Source of the DNA: UBA6019 sp035535055
GTDB taxonomy: Bacteria > Chloroflexota > Dormibacteria > Dormibacterales > Dormibacteraceae
Direction of reading: 5' to 3'
Assembly (NCBI GenBank): GCA_035535055.1
Contig: DATLQT010000062.1
Location: 1 to 64,000, forward strand
DNA length: 64,000 bases
The notes below the pieces were generated by a model. The model was given only the letters and a program-made list of their open reading frames with translations, did not search any database and was not told the DNA's origin. The first letter of the stretch is position 1. Each line of letters begins with the position of its first letter. A program made the translations under genes and the position numbers. Shown here piece by piece: positions 8,001 through 16,220 of the stretch.

Positions 8001-9971
8001 CTAGATGTCGAGGTTGCGGACGCTCTTGGCGTGCGCCTGGATGAACTTCTTGCGGGGCTCGACCTCGCTGCCCATCAGCTTCTCGAAGATGTCGCTCACG
8101 GCGGCCGCGTCGTCGATCCTGACCTGCAGGAGAACCCTGTTGCCGGGGTTCATGGTGGTGTCCCAGAGCTGGTCGGCATTCATCTCGCCGAGTCCCTTGA
8201 AGCGGCTCACCTCGACCTTGCCACCCATCCGCTTCACCTCGCGGTCGCGCTCGCCGTCGTTGTAGACCCACTGGCTGGTCTTGCCCTTGGTCAGCTTGAA
8301 GAGCGGGGGCTGGGCCATGTAGAGGTAACCGCGCTCTATCACCTCCGGCATGTAGCGAAAGAAGAAGGTCAGCAGCAGGGTCCGGATGTGGCTTCCGTCG
8401 ACGTCCGCGTCGGTCATGGTGATGACCCGGTGGTAGCGCGCCTTCTCGATGTCGAAGCGCTCGCCGATGCCGGTGCCCATCGCGGTGATCAGGTTGCGGA
8501 TCTCCTCCGACACCAGCACCTTGTCGATGCGTGCCTTCTCGACGTTGAGGATCTTGCCCCGGAGCGGCAGGATGGCCTGGAAGCGGCGGTCACGGCCGGC
8601 CTTGGCCGAGCCGCCGGCGGAGTCACCCTCGACGATGTAGAGCTCGCACAGCGCTGGGTCGCGCTCGGAGCAGTCGGCCAGCTTGCCGGGGAGGGTGGTC
8701 GACTCCAGCAGCGACTTTCGCTGGACCAGGTCGCGGGCGCGCCGTGCCGCCTCCCGGGCGCGAGCGGCAGTGAGCGTCTTCTCGATGATCCGCCGCCCCT
8801 CGGCCGGGTTCTCGTCGAGGAACTGGGAGAGACCTTCGGTGAGCACGTTGGAGACCTGGCCCTGGACCTCGGCGTTGCCGAGCTTGGTTTTGGTCTGGCC
8901 CTCGAACTGGGGCTCCAGCAGCTTGACGCTGATGACCGCGGTCAGCCCCTCGCGGACGTCCTCGCCTGTGAGGTTCGGGTCCTGCTCTTTGAGGATGCCC
9001 GCCTTCCGCGCGTAGCGGTTGAGGGCGAAGGTGATCGCGGTCCTGAAACCGGTCATGTGCGAGCCGCCCTCTGCGGTGTTGATGTTGTTGGCGAAGCTGA
9101 GGACGTTCTCGACGAAGGTCTGGTTGTACTGCAGCGCGACCTCGATCACCGTGCTCTCGACCTCGCGCTCGACGTAGATCGGCTGCGAATTGACCGTCCC
9201 CTTGCCGTGGTTCAGGTGCTTCACGAAGGCGACGATGCCGCCCTCGAAGTAGAAGGTGTACGGGTAGCCCAGCTGCTCGTCGTCGAGGATGATCTTGAGC
9301 CCCTTGTTGAGGAAGGCCATCTCCCGCAGTCGATGGACGATCAGCTCGCGGTCGAAGCTCGTGTCGGGGAACATCTGGGCGTCCGGCCAGAAACGGATGA
9401 TCGTGCCTTGGAAGGAGCTCTTGCCGACGGTCTGGACGGGAGTCTGCGGCACGCCGCGGACGTAGCTCTGGTGATACTCCTTGCCGTCCCGGTGAACGTA
9501 GGCCTCCAGCCTCTCGCTGAGGGCGTTGACGACCGAGAGACCGACGCCGTGAAGGCCGCCGGACACTTTGTATCCGCCGCCGCCGAACTTGCCACCCGCG
9601 TGGAGGACGGTGAGGACGATCTCGAGCGCGCTGCGCCCGTCTTCCTTCTTGTCGACCGGGATGCCGCGGCCGTCGTCTCGCACCGAGACGCTGCCATCGC
9701 TGTGCATCGTGACCAGGATCTCGTTGCAGTAGCCGGCGAGAGCCTCGTCGACCGAGTTGTCGACGATCTCCCAGACAAGGTGATGCAGCCCGCGGTTGTC
9801 GGTCGAACCGATGTACATGCCGGGGCGCCGGCGGACCGGCTCCAGGCCCTCCAGGACCTGGATCTGCTCCGCGGTGTAGGCGACGTCGGCGCCCAACGGC
9901 CGGGGGCGGGTGGAATGACCTCCCCGTGGGAGCGGCCGGCTCCCCGGATCGTTCGTCGCGGGATTATTCAT
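8001..9971 (-). CDS. gyrB: DNA gyrase subunit B
   Basis: The 656-residue ATPase subunit of gyrase. The GHKL ATPase domain begins near RRRPGMYIGSTDNRGLHHLV and includes EIVDNSVDEA and DDGRGIPVD. A transducer domain follows, then a TOPRIM domain with EGDSAGGSAKAGRDR and DADVDGSHIRTL. The first about 30 residues are a non-conserved extension, so translation might begin nearer VAYTAEQIQVLEG. It leads an operon that continues through plsX, fabF and gyrA. An extended -10 element lies about 70 bp upstream. Confidence 0.97.
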   Translation of the reverse strand: MNNPATNDPGSRPLPRGGHSTRPRPLGADVAYTAEQIQVLEGLEPVRRRPGMYIGSTDNRGLHHLVWEIVDNSVDEALAGYCNEILVTMHSDGSVSVRDDGRGIPVDKKEDGRSALEIVLTVLHAGGKFGGGGYKVSGGLHGVGLSVVNALSERLEAYVHRDGKEYHQSYVRGVPQTPVQTVGKSSFQGTIIRFWPDAQMFPDTSFDRELIVHRLREMAFLNKGLKIILDDEQLGYPYTFYFEGGIVAFVKHLNHGKGTVNSQPIYVEREVESTVIEVALQYNQTFVENVLSFANNINTAEGGSHMTGFRTAITFALNRYARKAGILKEQDPNLTGEDVREGLTAVISVKLLEPQFEGQTKTKLGNAEVQGQVSNVLTEGLSQFLDENPAEGRRIIEKTLTAARAREAARRARDLVQRKSLLESTTLPGKLADCSERDPALCELYIVEGDSAGGSAKAGRDRRFQAILPLRGKILNVEKARIDKVLVSEEIRNLITAMGTGIGERFDIEKARYHRVITMTDADVDGSHIRTLLLTFFFRYMPEVIERGYLYMAQPPLFKLTKGKTSQWVYNDGERDREVKRMGGKVEVSRFKGLGEMNADQLWDTTMNPGNRVLLQVRIDDAAAVSDIFEKLMGSEVEPRKKFIQAHAKSVRNLDI

Positions 9972-10038
9972 CGACGCCTCCTTCGGCCGACAGCCGAAAG
10001 GGCGTGTCGTAGCAAGACGTGGGGTTTGACAAGTTCAG

Positions 10039-10047
10039 ATTCTACCA
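10039..10047 (-). promoter_or_regulatory. Extended -10 promoter element for gyrB
   Basis: On the minus strand this reads TGGTAGAAT, an extended -10 (TGN plus TAGAAT), about 70 bases before the gyrB start. No convincing -35 is present. TAGAAT also recurs upstream of the dnaA operon, parA and fmdB. Confidence 0.5.
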
Positions 10048-10060
10048 TACCGGGCGCTCT

Positions 10061-10081
10061 TGGCCCCCCGTAGGGGGGCCA
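10061..10081 (-). terminator. GC-rich hairpin downstream of gcvPB
   Basis: A 9-bp perfect stem with a 3-nt loop (TGGCCCCCC GTA GGGGGGCCA), 12 bases after the gcvPB stop and upstream of the gyrB promoter. Its position suggests transcription termination or insulation of the gcv operon. No T-tract follows on the minus strand, so it is not a canonical intrinsic terminator. Confidence 0.5.
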
Positions 10082-10092
10082 CGGACCGGCGG

Positions 10093-11547
10093 CTAATCAG
10101 GGGCCGCCAGGGTCCAGCGCAGCACCGGGTTACGGGCCGCGGCGACCTCGTCGAGCCTCCCCACCGGCAGGCTGGTCGGCTCCCGATGGAGGCGATCCGG
10201 GTCATCCTGCGCGAGTTGGGCGATTTCTCTGACTGCCGCTATAAAGGCGTCCAGCGTGGCCTTCGACTCGGTTTCGGTCGGCTCCACCATCACGGCCTCG
10301 GGCACGATCAACGGGAAGTAGATGGTGGGCGCGTAGAAACCCCTCTCCAGCAGTCCCTTGGCAAGGTCCAGGGCGCGCATCCCGTTGGGCAGGTTGCGAG
10401 CCGAGGCCACGAATTCGTGCTTGCAGGGCGGTGGCTGCGGAAATTCAAGGACCCCGTCCAGGCCGTGGCGGACGTAGTTGGCCGCCAGGACCGCGTCGAG
10501 GGAGGCCTGCTTTAGCCCGTCACCGCCCATCGCCAGGATGTAGGTGAGGGCGCGAACCAGCATCCCGAAGTTGCCATAGAAGCTGCGCACGCGGCCGATC
10601 GACTGCGGCCGGTCGTAGTCGAGGCGGAAGCTTCCATTCGAGCTCTCCACCGTCGGCGTCGGCAGGAACGGCTCCATCTCGCTGCGCACCCCCACCGGGC
10701 CCGCTCCCGGCCCGCCGCCGCCGTGGGGCGTGGTGAAGGTCTTGTGGAGGTTCAGGTGGACGACGTCGAAGCCCATGTCGCCGGGGCGGCAGATGCCCAT
10801 CAGGGCGTTGAGGTTGGCGCCGTCGTAGTAGAGCTTGGCTCCGACCGCGTGGACCATCCGCGCGATCTCGAGGATGTCCTTCTCGAAGGTCCCCACGGTG
10901 TTCGGGTTGGTCAGCATCAGGGCCGCCGTCTGGGGCCCCAGCTTGGCCTCCAGGTCGGTGAGGCTGACCCGACCGTCGGGGGCCGACTTCACCTCGACCA
11001 CCCGGAACCCGCAGAGCGCGGCGCTGGCGGGGTTGGTGCCATGGGCGCTGTCGGGAACCAGCACTTCGGTGCGCAGGTCGCCGCGGCTCTCATGGAAAGC
11101 CTGGATCATCCGCAGACCGGCCCATTCGCCATGGGCGCCGGCGGCGGGCTGCAGGCTCATCCGGTCCATGCCAACGATCTCGCAGAGTGCCCGTTCGAGG
11201 TCCCACATCAGCTCGAGCGCGCCCTGGGCGGTCTCCTCGGGCTGGTACGGGTGCAGGAGGGCGAAACCAGGCAGCGAGGCGGCGACCTCGTTGACGACCG
11301 GGTTGTACTTCATGGTGCAGCTGCCCAGCGGATAGAAATTCTGGGAAATCGAGTAGTTCATCGCGCCGAGGCGGCTGAAGTGGCGCATTAACTCGGGCTC
11401 GCTGAGCCTTGGAAGAGGTGGCGCCGCGGACCTGAGGGAGCCGGTCGGTAGAACCGACGCGGGGTCGAGCTCGGGGACGCCGGCCGCCGGCAGGCGGGGC
11501 CCGGGGAGCGAATCGCGGCTCTTCTCGAAGGCGAGAGACTCGGTCAC
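10093..11547 (-). CDS. gcvPB: Glycine dehydrogenase (decarboxylating) subunit 2
   Basis: The 484-residue PLP subunit of the split P-protein of the glycine cleavage system. The PLP lysine is Lys269 in HLNLHKTFTTPHGGGGPG. Together with GcvPA it decarboxylates glycine and loads the aminomethyl group onto lipoyl-GcvH. Its start overlaps the gcvPA stop by 4 bp (ATGA). It is the last gene of the sigma-like/gcvT/gcvH/gcvPA/gcvPB run. Confidence 0.96.
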   Translation of the reverse strand: MTESLAFEKSRDSLPGPRLPAAGVPELDPASVLPTGSLRSAAPPLPRLSEPELMRHFSRLGAMNYSISQNFYPLGSCTMKYNPVVNEVAASLPGFALLHPYQPEETAQGALELMWDLERALCEIVGMDRMSLQPAAGAHGEWAGLRMIQAFHESRGDLRTEVLVPDSAHGTNPASAALCGFRVVEVKSAPDGRVSLTDLEAKLGPQTAALMLTNPNTVGTFEKDILEIARMVHAVGAKLYYDGANLNALMGICRPGDMGFDVVHLNLHKTFTTPHGGGGPGAGPVGVRSEMEPFLPTPTVESSNGSFRLDYDRPQSIGRVRSFYGNFGMLVRALTYILAMGGDGLKQASLDAVLAANYVRHGLDGVLEFPQPPPCKHEFVASARNLPNGMRALDLAKGLLERGFYAPTIYFPLIVPEAVMVEPTETESKATLDAFIAAVREIAQLAQDDPDRLHREPTSLPVGRLDEVAAARNPVLRWTLAAPD

Positions 11548-12872
11548 CGGCAGGCCTCCACCAGCTGGTCGATGGCAGCCGGATCGTTCAGCTCGGTGCA
11601 GCAGAAGAGGACCACCCCCGCCAACTCCGGGAACCAGCGCCCGGCGTCCAGACCGCCGAGGATCCCCTTCGACGCCAGCCGGCCGAGCAGCGCGTCGGGC
11701 TCACTCACCCGGATCGGAAACTCGCTGAGGTAGGAAGCGTCAGGGAAGACGGGCTCGAAGCCGGGAAGCTCCGCCAACCGGCCGGCCAGGTGGTGGGCGC
11801 GGCTGAGGCTGGTCCGGGCGATCGACCGGAGGCCGTCCGGACCCATGTAGCCGAGGTAGACCGTGGCCGCCAGGGCGCAGAGCGCGTGGTTGGTGCAGAT
11901 GTTGGAGGTCGCCTTCTCACGGCGGATGTGCTGCTCACGTGCCTGCAGGGTCAGCACGAAGCCGCGCCGGCCGCGGTCGTCGAAGGCCTGCCCGACGAGG
12001 CGGCCGGGCAGCCGGCGGACGAGCTCTGTGCGGCAGGCCATGAACCCCACGTGGGGACCGCCGTAACTGGGCGCCAGGCCGAGCTGCTGGCCCTCGCCGA
12101 CGGCGATGTCGGCGCCGTAATCACCGGGCGCCGCGAGCAGGGCCAGGCTGATCGGGTCGACGGCGGCTATCGCCAGCGCGCCGTGAGCGTGCGCCGCTTC
12201 GGTCAGCGCGGCCGCGTCCTCGACCAGCCCCAGGAAGTTGGGCTGCTGGAAGATCACCGCCGCGACGCCGTCGTGGAGCTCCTTTTCGAGTTCCTGGGCG
12301 GTCATCACACCATCCCCGGGCGAGTGATGTAAAACGTGGAACCTTCGTCCCTTGGCGAAGCCGCGCAGCGTCTCTTCGTATTCCGGGTGCAGGTACCCGG
12401 CCACCAACACCTTGTCGCGTCCGGTGTGGACGACGGCCATCATGGCCGCCTCCGCGACAGCGGTCGCCCCGTCGTACAGGGACGCGTTGGCGACGTCCAT
12501 CGCGGTGAGCTGGGCGATCATGGTCTGGAACTCGAAGATCGCCTGCAGCCAGCCCTGGCTCGCTTCCGGCTGGTAGGGCGTGTAGGCCGTATAGAACTCC
12601 CCCTTTGAGGTCACGGCGGGCACGGCGGCCGGGATGAACCGCCGATAGACGCCGCCACCCCGGAAGGTGAGCCGGTCCTCGAAGACGCGGTTACGGCCGG
12701 CGAGGCTGCGAATCCTGGCCATCGCCTCGGGCTCGCTGAGCCCTTGGGGCAGGTTCAGCTTCGGCAGTCGCAGCGTGGCCGGGATGTCGGCCAGGAGCGG
12801 CGCCATCGAATCTGCTCCGATGGCGTCCAGCATCGCGACGCGGTCCTCGGGCGAATGGACCAGGTAGGGCAT
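11544..12872 (-). CDS. gcvPA: Glycine dehydrogenase (decarboxylating) subunit 1
   Basis: The 442-residue partner of GcvPB in the two-subunit P-protein typical of many Terrabacteria and archaea. Recognisable blocks are FRGGGVYRRFIPAAVP, YTAYTPYQPEASQGWLQA and SYGGPHVGFMACR. It begins at the base following the gcvH stop. A parS-like 16-mer lies inside the coding region. Confidence 0.96.
   Translation of the reverse strand: MPYLVHSPEDRVAMLDAIGADSMAPLLADIPATLRLPKLNLPQGLSEPEAMARIRSLAGRNRVFEDRLTFRGGGVYRRFIPAAVPAVTSKGEFYTAYTPYQPEASQGWLQAIFEFQTMIAQLTAMDVANASLYDGATAVAEAAMMAVVHTGRDKVLVAGYLHPEYEETLRGFAKGRRFHVLHHSPGDGVMTAQELEKELHDGVAAVIFQQPNFLGLVEDAAALTEAAHAHGALAIAAVDPISLALLAAPGDYGADIAVGEGQQLGLAPSYGGPHVGFMACRTELVRRLPGRLVGQAFDDRGRRGFVLTLQAREQHIRREKATSNICTNHALCALAATVYLGYMGPDGLRSIARTSLSRAHHLAGRLAELPGFEPVFPDASYLSEFPIRVSEPDALLGRLASKGILGGLDAGRWFPELAGVVLFCCTELNDPAAIDQLVEACR
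12328..12343. promoter_or_regulatory. parS-like site inside gcvPA
   Basis: TGTAAAACGTGGAACC is the reverse-complement form of the site after parB with one terminal mismatch. It encodes part of RRFHVLHHS in GcvPA. Confidence 0.55.
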
Positions 12873-13244
12873 CTAGTGTCCCGCCGCTGCCGTCGCCGCG
12901 TATTCGGACTCGCTGAGCAGACCTTCCGGCGCGCCGTCGACTCGGACCTTGATCAGCCAGCCCTCGCCATAGGGGTCGGAGTTGACCAGGTCGGGGCTTT
13001 TTTCGAGCTTGGGATTGACCTCCAGGACGTCCCCGGAGGCAGGGCAGTAGAGGTCGGAGGCAGCCTTCACCGATTCGATCACGCCGAACGATTCGCCGGC
13101 GGTCACCTTGGCTCCCGCCTTCGGCAGCTCGAGGAAGACCACGTCCCCGAGCTGGGCCTGGGCGAAGTCGGTGATCCCGATCGTGGCCGTGCCGTCCTCG
13201 ACCGCGATCCACTCGTGGCTCGCCGTGTACTTCCTTTCCGTCAC
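12873..13244 (-). CDS. gcvH: Glycine cleavage system H protein
   Basis: The 123-residue lipoyl carrier protein, with lipoyl-lysine Lys60 in GVIESVKAASDLYCP. It shuttles the aminomethyl group between GcvPAB and GcvT. The start is GTG before TERKYTASHEW, preceded by GGAGGG; the longer frame runs into gcvT and is not conserved. Length is normal for the family. Confidence 0.95.
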   Translation of the reverse strand: MTERKYTASHEWIAVEDGTATIGITDFAQAQLGDVVFLELPKAGAKVTAGESFGVIESVKAASDLYCPASGDVLEVNPKLEKSPDLVNSDPYGEGWLIKVRVDGAPEGLLSESEYAATAAAGH

Positions 13245-13269
13245 TGCTGCATTCCCTCCATCTTTGAAT

Positions 13270-14391
13270 TCAGTGCTTGCTAGCGGCCGGCGAACGGACC
13301 GAGCCACGGTAGATGGGTAGGTCGACGACGTCGGCCACCGCCTGACGTCCCCGGAGGTCGAGCTCGACCTGGTCTCCGGCGGCGGCGGAGCCCGTCTCGA
13401 CCGACACCAAGGCGACGCCCTGGTCCAAAAAGAAGGACCAGGTGCCACTGGTCGCCTGGCCGATGACGCGCCCCGAACGGAGCACCGGGGTCCCGTGGCG
13501 AGGAATGCTGCGGTCGCTCGTCTTGAGCCCGAGCACCTTGCGCCGGGCGCCCTCGGACCGGATCTCGGCGAGGGCCTTGGAGCCCATGAACTCGCCCTTG
13601 GCGAGCTTCACCGTCCAGCCGAGACCGGCGTCGTAAGGGTTGGTTGACTCATCCATGTCGTTGCCGTAGAGCCGAAGGCCCGCCTCCAGGCGGCAGGCAT
13701 CGCGAGCGCCCAGCCCGCAGGGCAGCACATCGGCGCCTTTTCCGGCCGCGAGGACCGCGCGCCAGACCTGGACCGCGTGCTCGGCCGGGACGAACAGCTC
13801 GAAGCCGTCCTCGCCGGTGTAGCCGGTGCGGGAGATCAGGGTGCGCACGCCATCCACGTCTCCCTCACCGAACCCGAAGTAGGGAAGCGACGCTACGTCC
13901 ATGCCGCTCGCGGGCAGGAGCTCCTCAGCTCGCGGACCCTGGAGGGCGATCAGGCTCACGTCGTGGGTCCGGTCGTCGAGCACCACCCCGGCGGGAAGAT
14001 GAGCGCGCATCCAGGCAACGTCCTTGACGCGGTTGGAAGCATTGACCACGACCAGGAAGTCGTCCGCAGCGCGGCGATAGATGACCAGATCATCCAGGAT
14101 CCCGCCGTCCTCCCGGCAGAGCAGGTTGTACTGCGCGCGGCCGGGCTCGACGACGCTGACATCGTTGGTCAGGAGACCCTGGAGGTAGTCGAAGGCGCCG
14201 GCGCCGCGCACGTCCAGCCGCCCCATGTGGCTGAGGTCAAAGACGCCGGCGACGTTGCGGACGGCCAAGTGCTCGTCGCGGATCGAGGAGTACTGCTGAG
14301 GAAGGTCCCAGCCGCCAAAGTCGACCATCCGTCCACCGAGCGCAAGGTGCTCAGCGTGGAGAGCGGTGCGCTCAGTTGGAGCCAAATTCAT
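13270..14391 (-). CDS. gcvT: Aminomethyltransferase (glycine cleavage T protein)
   Basis: The 373-residue tetrahydrofolate-dependent T protein releases ammonia and 5,10-methylene-THF from the aminomethyl-lipoyl intermediate. Family blocks include FGGWDLPQQYSSIRDEHLAVR, FDLSHMGRLDV, RTGYTGEDGFELF and the C-terminal barrel. Its start lies 20 bp inside the 3' end of the sigma-like gene, suggesting translational coupling. The methylene-THF it makes links to the folate genes later in the window (folD, folC, folP). Confidence 0.95.
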   Translation of the reverse strand: MNLAPTERTALHAEHLALGGRMVDFGGWDLPQQYSSIRDEHLAVRNVAGVFDLSHMGRLDVRGAGAFDYLQGLLTNDVSVVEPGRAQYNLLCREDGGILDDLVIYRRAADDFLVVVNASNRVKDVAWMRAHLPAGVVLDDRTHDVSLIALQGPRAEELLPASGMDVASLPYFGFGEGDVDGVRTLISRTGYTGEDGFELFVPAEHAVQVWRAVLAAGKGADVLPCGLGARDACRLEAGLRLYGNDMDESTNPYDAGLGWTVKLAKGEFMGSKALAEIRSEGARRKVLGLKTSDRSIPRHGTPVLRSGRVIGQATSGTWSFFLDQGVALVSVETGSAAAGDQVELDLRGRQAVADVVDLPIYRGSVRSPAASKH

Positions 14392-15028
14392 CCCCGCCGA
14401 GCAGTTCGCTGAGCTCCTCGGCCTCGACGTACTGCGCGATCTCCTCGTCGTGCCGCCGGCGGGCCTCCTCGATCAGGGCCCGGACATGTTCGGTGCGCTC
14501 AGCCGACCACTCCAGCTTGGTCCCTATCTCGGTGACCGTCGGCGCTCGGCGAAGCTCGGTGGCCAGGGCCATCTCCACCCGGTCGTAATCGGCCAGGGCC
14601 TGGATCAGGAGCTGCTCCTGGCGAACCGCCTCAGCCTCCGCCACGAGCGCGTCCTCCATCGCGAGCGCCACCTGGGCGGCGCCGAAGCGCTCGAAGTCGT
14701 CGGCGTCGGCGGCAGGAAAGGCGCGGATCGCCGCGAGCAGGCCTACCGATCCCTCCTGGAAGAGGTCACCGATGGGCAGGCCGCGGCCCTTACGGGCGCG
14801 AGCGAGGTCGAGGACCATTCGAAGATGCGTCTCCAGGAGGCGCGCCACGGCGGATTCGTCGGGTCCACGCCGGATCCGCTCGAGGAGGGCCGGCTGTTCA
14901 CCGGGACGCAGCGGCGGGACCTGCTCAACTTCGACGGCCAGCGCTTCGAGCTCGGATGCAGAAGTCTCCTGGCCGGGATCGGCCCGCCGCGGCTCTCCCG
15001 GCCGCTGGAAGGCGGGCTCGGGCGACAT
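14372..15028 (-). CDS. Sigma-70-like protein lacking region 4
   Basis: A 218-residue protein. Residues about 66-110 match sigma region 2 (LRMVLDLARARKGRGLPIGDLFQEGSVGLLAAI in two adjoining pieces) and about 150-190 resemble region 3 (ELRRAPTVTEIGTKL). The region 2.4 segment, normally rich in aromatic residues that open the -10 element, reads FERFGAAQVALAMEDAL. The protein then ends in an acidic tail, with no region 4 to read a -35 box or contact the beta flap. It may bind core polymerase without standard promoter recognition. It overlaps gcvT and heads the gcv operon. Confidence 0.6.
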   Translation of the reverse strand: MSPEPAFQRPGEPRRADPGQETSASELEALAVEVEQVPPLRPGEQPALLERIRRGPDESAVARLLETHLRMVLDLARARKGRGLPIGDLFQEGSVGLLAAIRAFPAADADDFERFGAAQVALAMEDALVAEAEAVRQEQLLIQALADYDRVEMALATELRRAPTVTEIGTKLEWSAERTEHVRALIEEARRRHDEEIAQYVEAEELSELLGGDEFGSN

Positions 15029-15037
15029 CGCCGGCTA

Positions 15038-15043
15038 ATTGTA
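15038..15043 (-). promoter_or_regulatory. -10 hexamer for the sigma-like/gcv operon (possible leaderless start)
   Basis: TACAAT on the minus strand ends 9 nt before the ATG of the sigma-like gene, with no Shine-Dalgarno between. It fits a TANNNT -10 and a leaderless or nearly leaderless transcript. The -35 is weak. Confidence 0.4.
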
Positions 15044-15063
15044 TCGACCGCCCGAGACCGGAC

Positions 15064-15086
15064 CGACGGCCGAGAAACAGCCGTCG
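15064..15086. repeat. Inverted repeat in the divergent promoter region
   Basis: CGACGGC, a 9-nt spacer, then GCCGTCG: a perfect 7-bp inverted repeat between the divergent sigma-like and protease genes. It could be an operator or a leader hairpin for the protease gene. Nothing in the sequence decides. Confidence 0.4.
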
Positions 15087-15098
15087 AGAGGCGGCGCA

Positions 15099-15104
15099 TA
15101 TACT
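15099..15104 (+). promoter_or_regulatory. -10 hexamer upstream of the CPBP protease
   Basis: TATACT, 17 nt before the GTG start of the protease gene. No good -35 is seen at the normal distance. Confidence 0.35.
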
Positions 15105-15121
15105 CGCGGCCACTGCTTCAC

Positions 15122-16183
15122 GTGGCCTTCCCTCTCGCCTGGCAGGACGAGCTCCTGGTCCTCGCCCCCCTGCCCGCTGTGGTCATTGCGAACCTGGCCG
15201 TCGACAGGGAGTGGGCGAGGCCGCTGAACCTCGCGATCTGCGCCGTTGCGATCTTTTTGACCGGTGCCTCGGGCCTTATCAACCTCATCGTGGCCCTCTC
15301 GGGCCGCGAACCCAACCTGCTCGCGCCGGCCATCCTGATCGGCGCCGCGGCGCTGGCCGCACCGGTCCTCCGGGTGCCGGTTCGCGCCCGGCTGGCCCGA
15401 CTACTTCCCTTCGATGCCGAGAGCCCGGTGGCGCTGCTCGCCCTGGTCGCGGTGATCCTCGTGGTCGGCCTCCAGGCCAACTACCAGGCCGGCCACGACG
15501 CGCTGGCGGCGGTGAGCGCCTCGAGCCAGCTGCAGCCGATCGACGTTGTCGGGCAAGAACTCCCGCTCCTGCTCATGGCGCTGCTCGGGGTCGGGCTTTT
15601 CACCCGCCGCTCCCTGCCCGCCGTCCTCGACCGGCTGGGCGTGGTGAAGCCGGCCGCCTGGCAGGTGGCGGCTGCGCTTGCCGTCGCCGGGCTCTTCCTG
15701 GCCGTCAGCCAGGGAGCCCAGGAGCTCCAGCGGGTGCTCGACCCCGCCCTCGCCGACCGCCTCGGGCAGGCGACCTCGCACTACTACGGAAGCATCAACG
15801 GCTGGTTCGGGATCGCGGTCATCGCGCTCGGACCGGGCATCGCCGAGGAGGCCTTCTTCCGGGGCGCGTTGCAGCCCCGGCTGGGGATCTGGGTCGCCGC
15901 CCTGGCCTTCGCGGCGGTGCACACCCAGTACGCCCTGACCGTCGACACCCTCCTGGTCTTCGCTCTCGGTGCAGGTCTGGGCCTGGTCCGCCGCCGCCTC
16001 AACACCACCTCCGCGATGACTGCACACGCGGCCTACAACGCGCTCGCCGGCGTCGGCATCCCGACGGCCCTGCTGCCGTGGGCAATCCCGGCCGAGGTGT
16101 TGCTGGTGCTGGTCGCCATCGCCCTCTGGTGGGGGTCACGCGGCCTCGAAAGGATCGCCGACCGCCCTCAACCCCGCCTGTAG
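15122..16183 (+). CDS. CPBP-family intramembrane metalloprotease (CAAX protease-like)
   Basis: About 353 residues with roughly eight hydrophobic segments. The C-terminal half carries the three CPBP motifs: GIAEEAFFRGAL (EExxxR), FAAVHTQYA and HAAYNALAG. These residues bind the catalytic metal in Rce1-type proteases, so it likely cleaves membrane peptides or proteins. The start is the GTG giving VAFPLAWQDELL; the frame is open upstream but runs antisense to the sigma-like gene. It is followed by parA after about 37 bp. Confidence 0.8.
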   Translation: MAFPLAWQDELLVLAPLPAVVIANLAVDREWARPLNLAICAVAIFLTGASGLINLIVALSGREPNLLAPAILIGAAALAAPVLRVPVRARLARLLPFDAESPVALLALVAVILVVGLQANYQAGHDALAAVSASSQLQPIDVVGQELPLLLMALLGVGLFTRRSLPAVLDRLGVVKPAAWQVAAALAVAGLFLAVSQGAQELQRVLDPALADRLGQATSHYYGSINGWFGIAVIALGPGIAEEAFFRGALQPRLGIWVAALAFAAVHTQYALTVDTLLVFALGAGLGLVRRRLNTTSAMTAHAAYNALAGVGIPTALLPWAIPAEVLLVLVAIALWWGSRGLERIADRPQPRL

Positions 16184-16209
16184 TCACCCGCCGCCGGCGG
16201 CGGTAGAAT
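16181..16209 (+). promoter_or_regulatory. Promoter of parAB
   Basis: TAGTCA, 17-nt spacer, TAGAAT. The -10 ends 11 nt before the first ATG of parA, leaving only a very short leader without a Shine-Dalgarno. The -35 overlaps the end of the protease gene. Confidence 0.5.
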
Positions 16210-16220
16210 TCGGCCAAAAG

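Noticed and set aside
10026..10031. TTGACA as a plus-strand -35 box
   Set aside because: No -10 at a suitable distance, and no plus-strand gene follows; both neighbours are on the minus strand.
8004..10073. Long plus-strand frame antisense to gyrB
   Set aside because: High GC third positions create long antisense frames; the gyrB strand has all family motifs.
15116..15131. TGCTTCACGTGGCCTT as a parS copy
   Set aside because: The left half resembles canonical parS, but the right half does not match and the TGT/ACA ends are missing.
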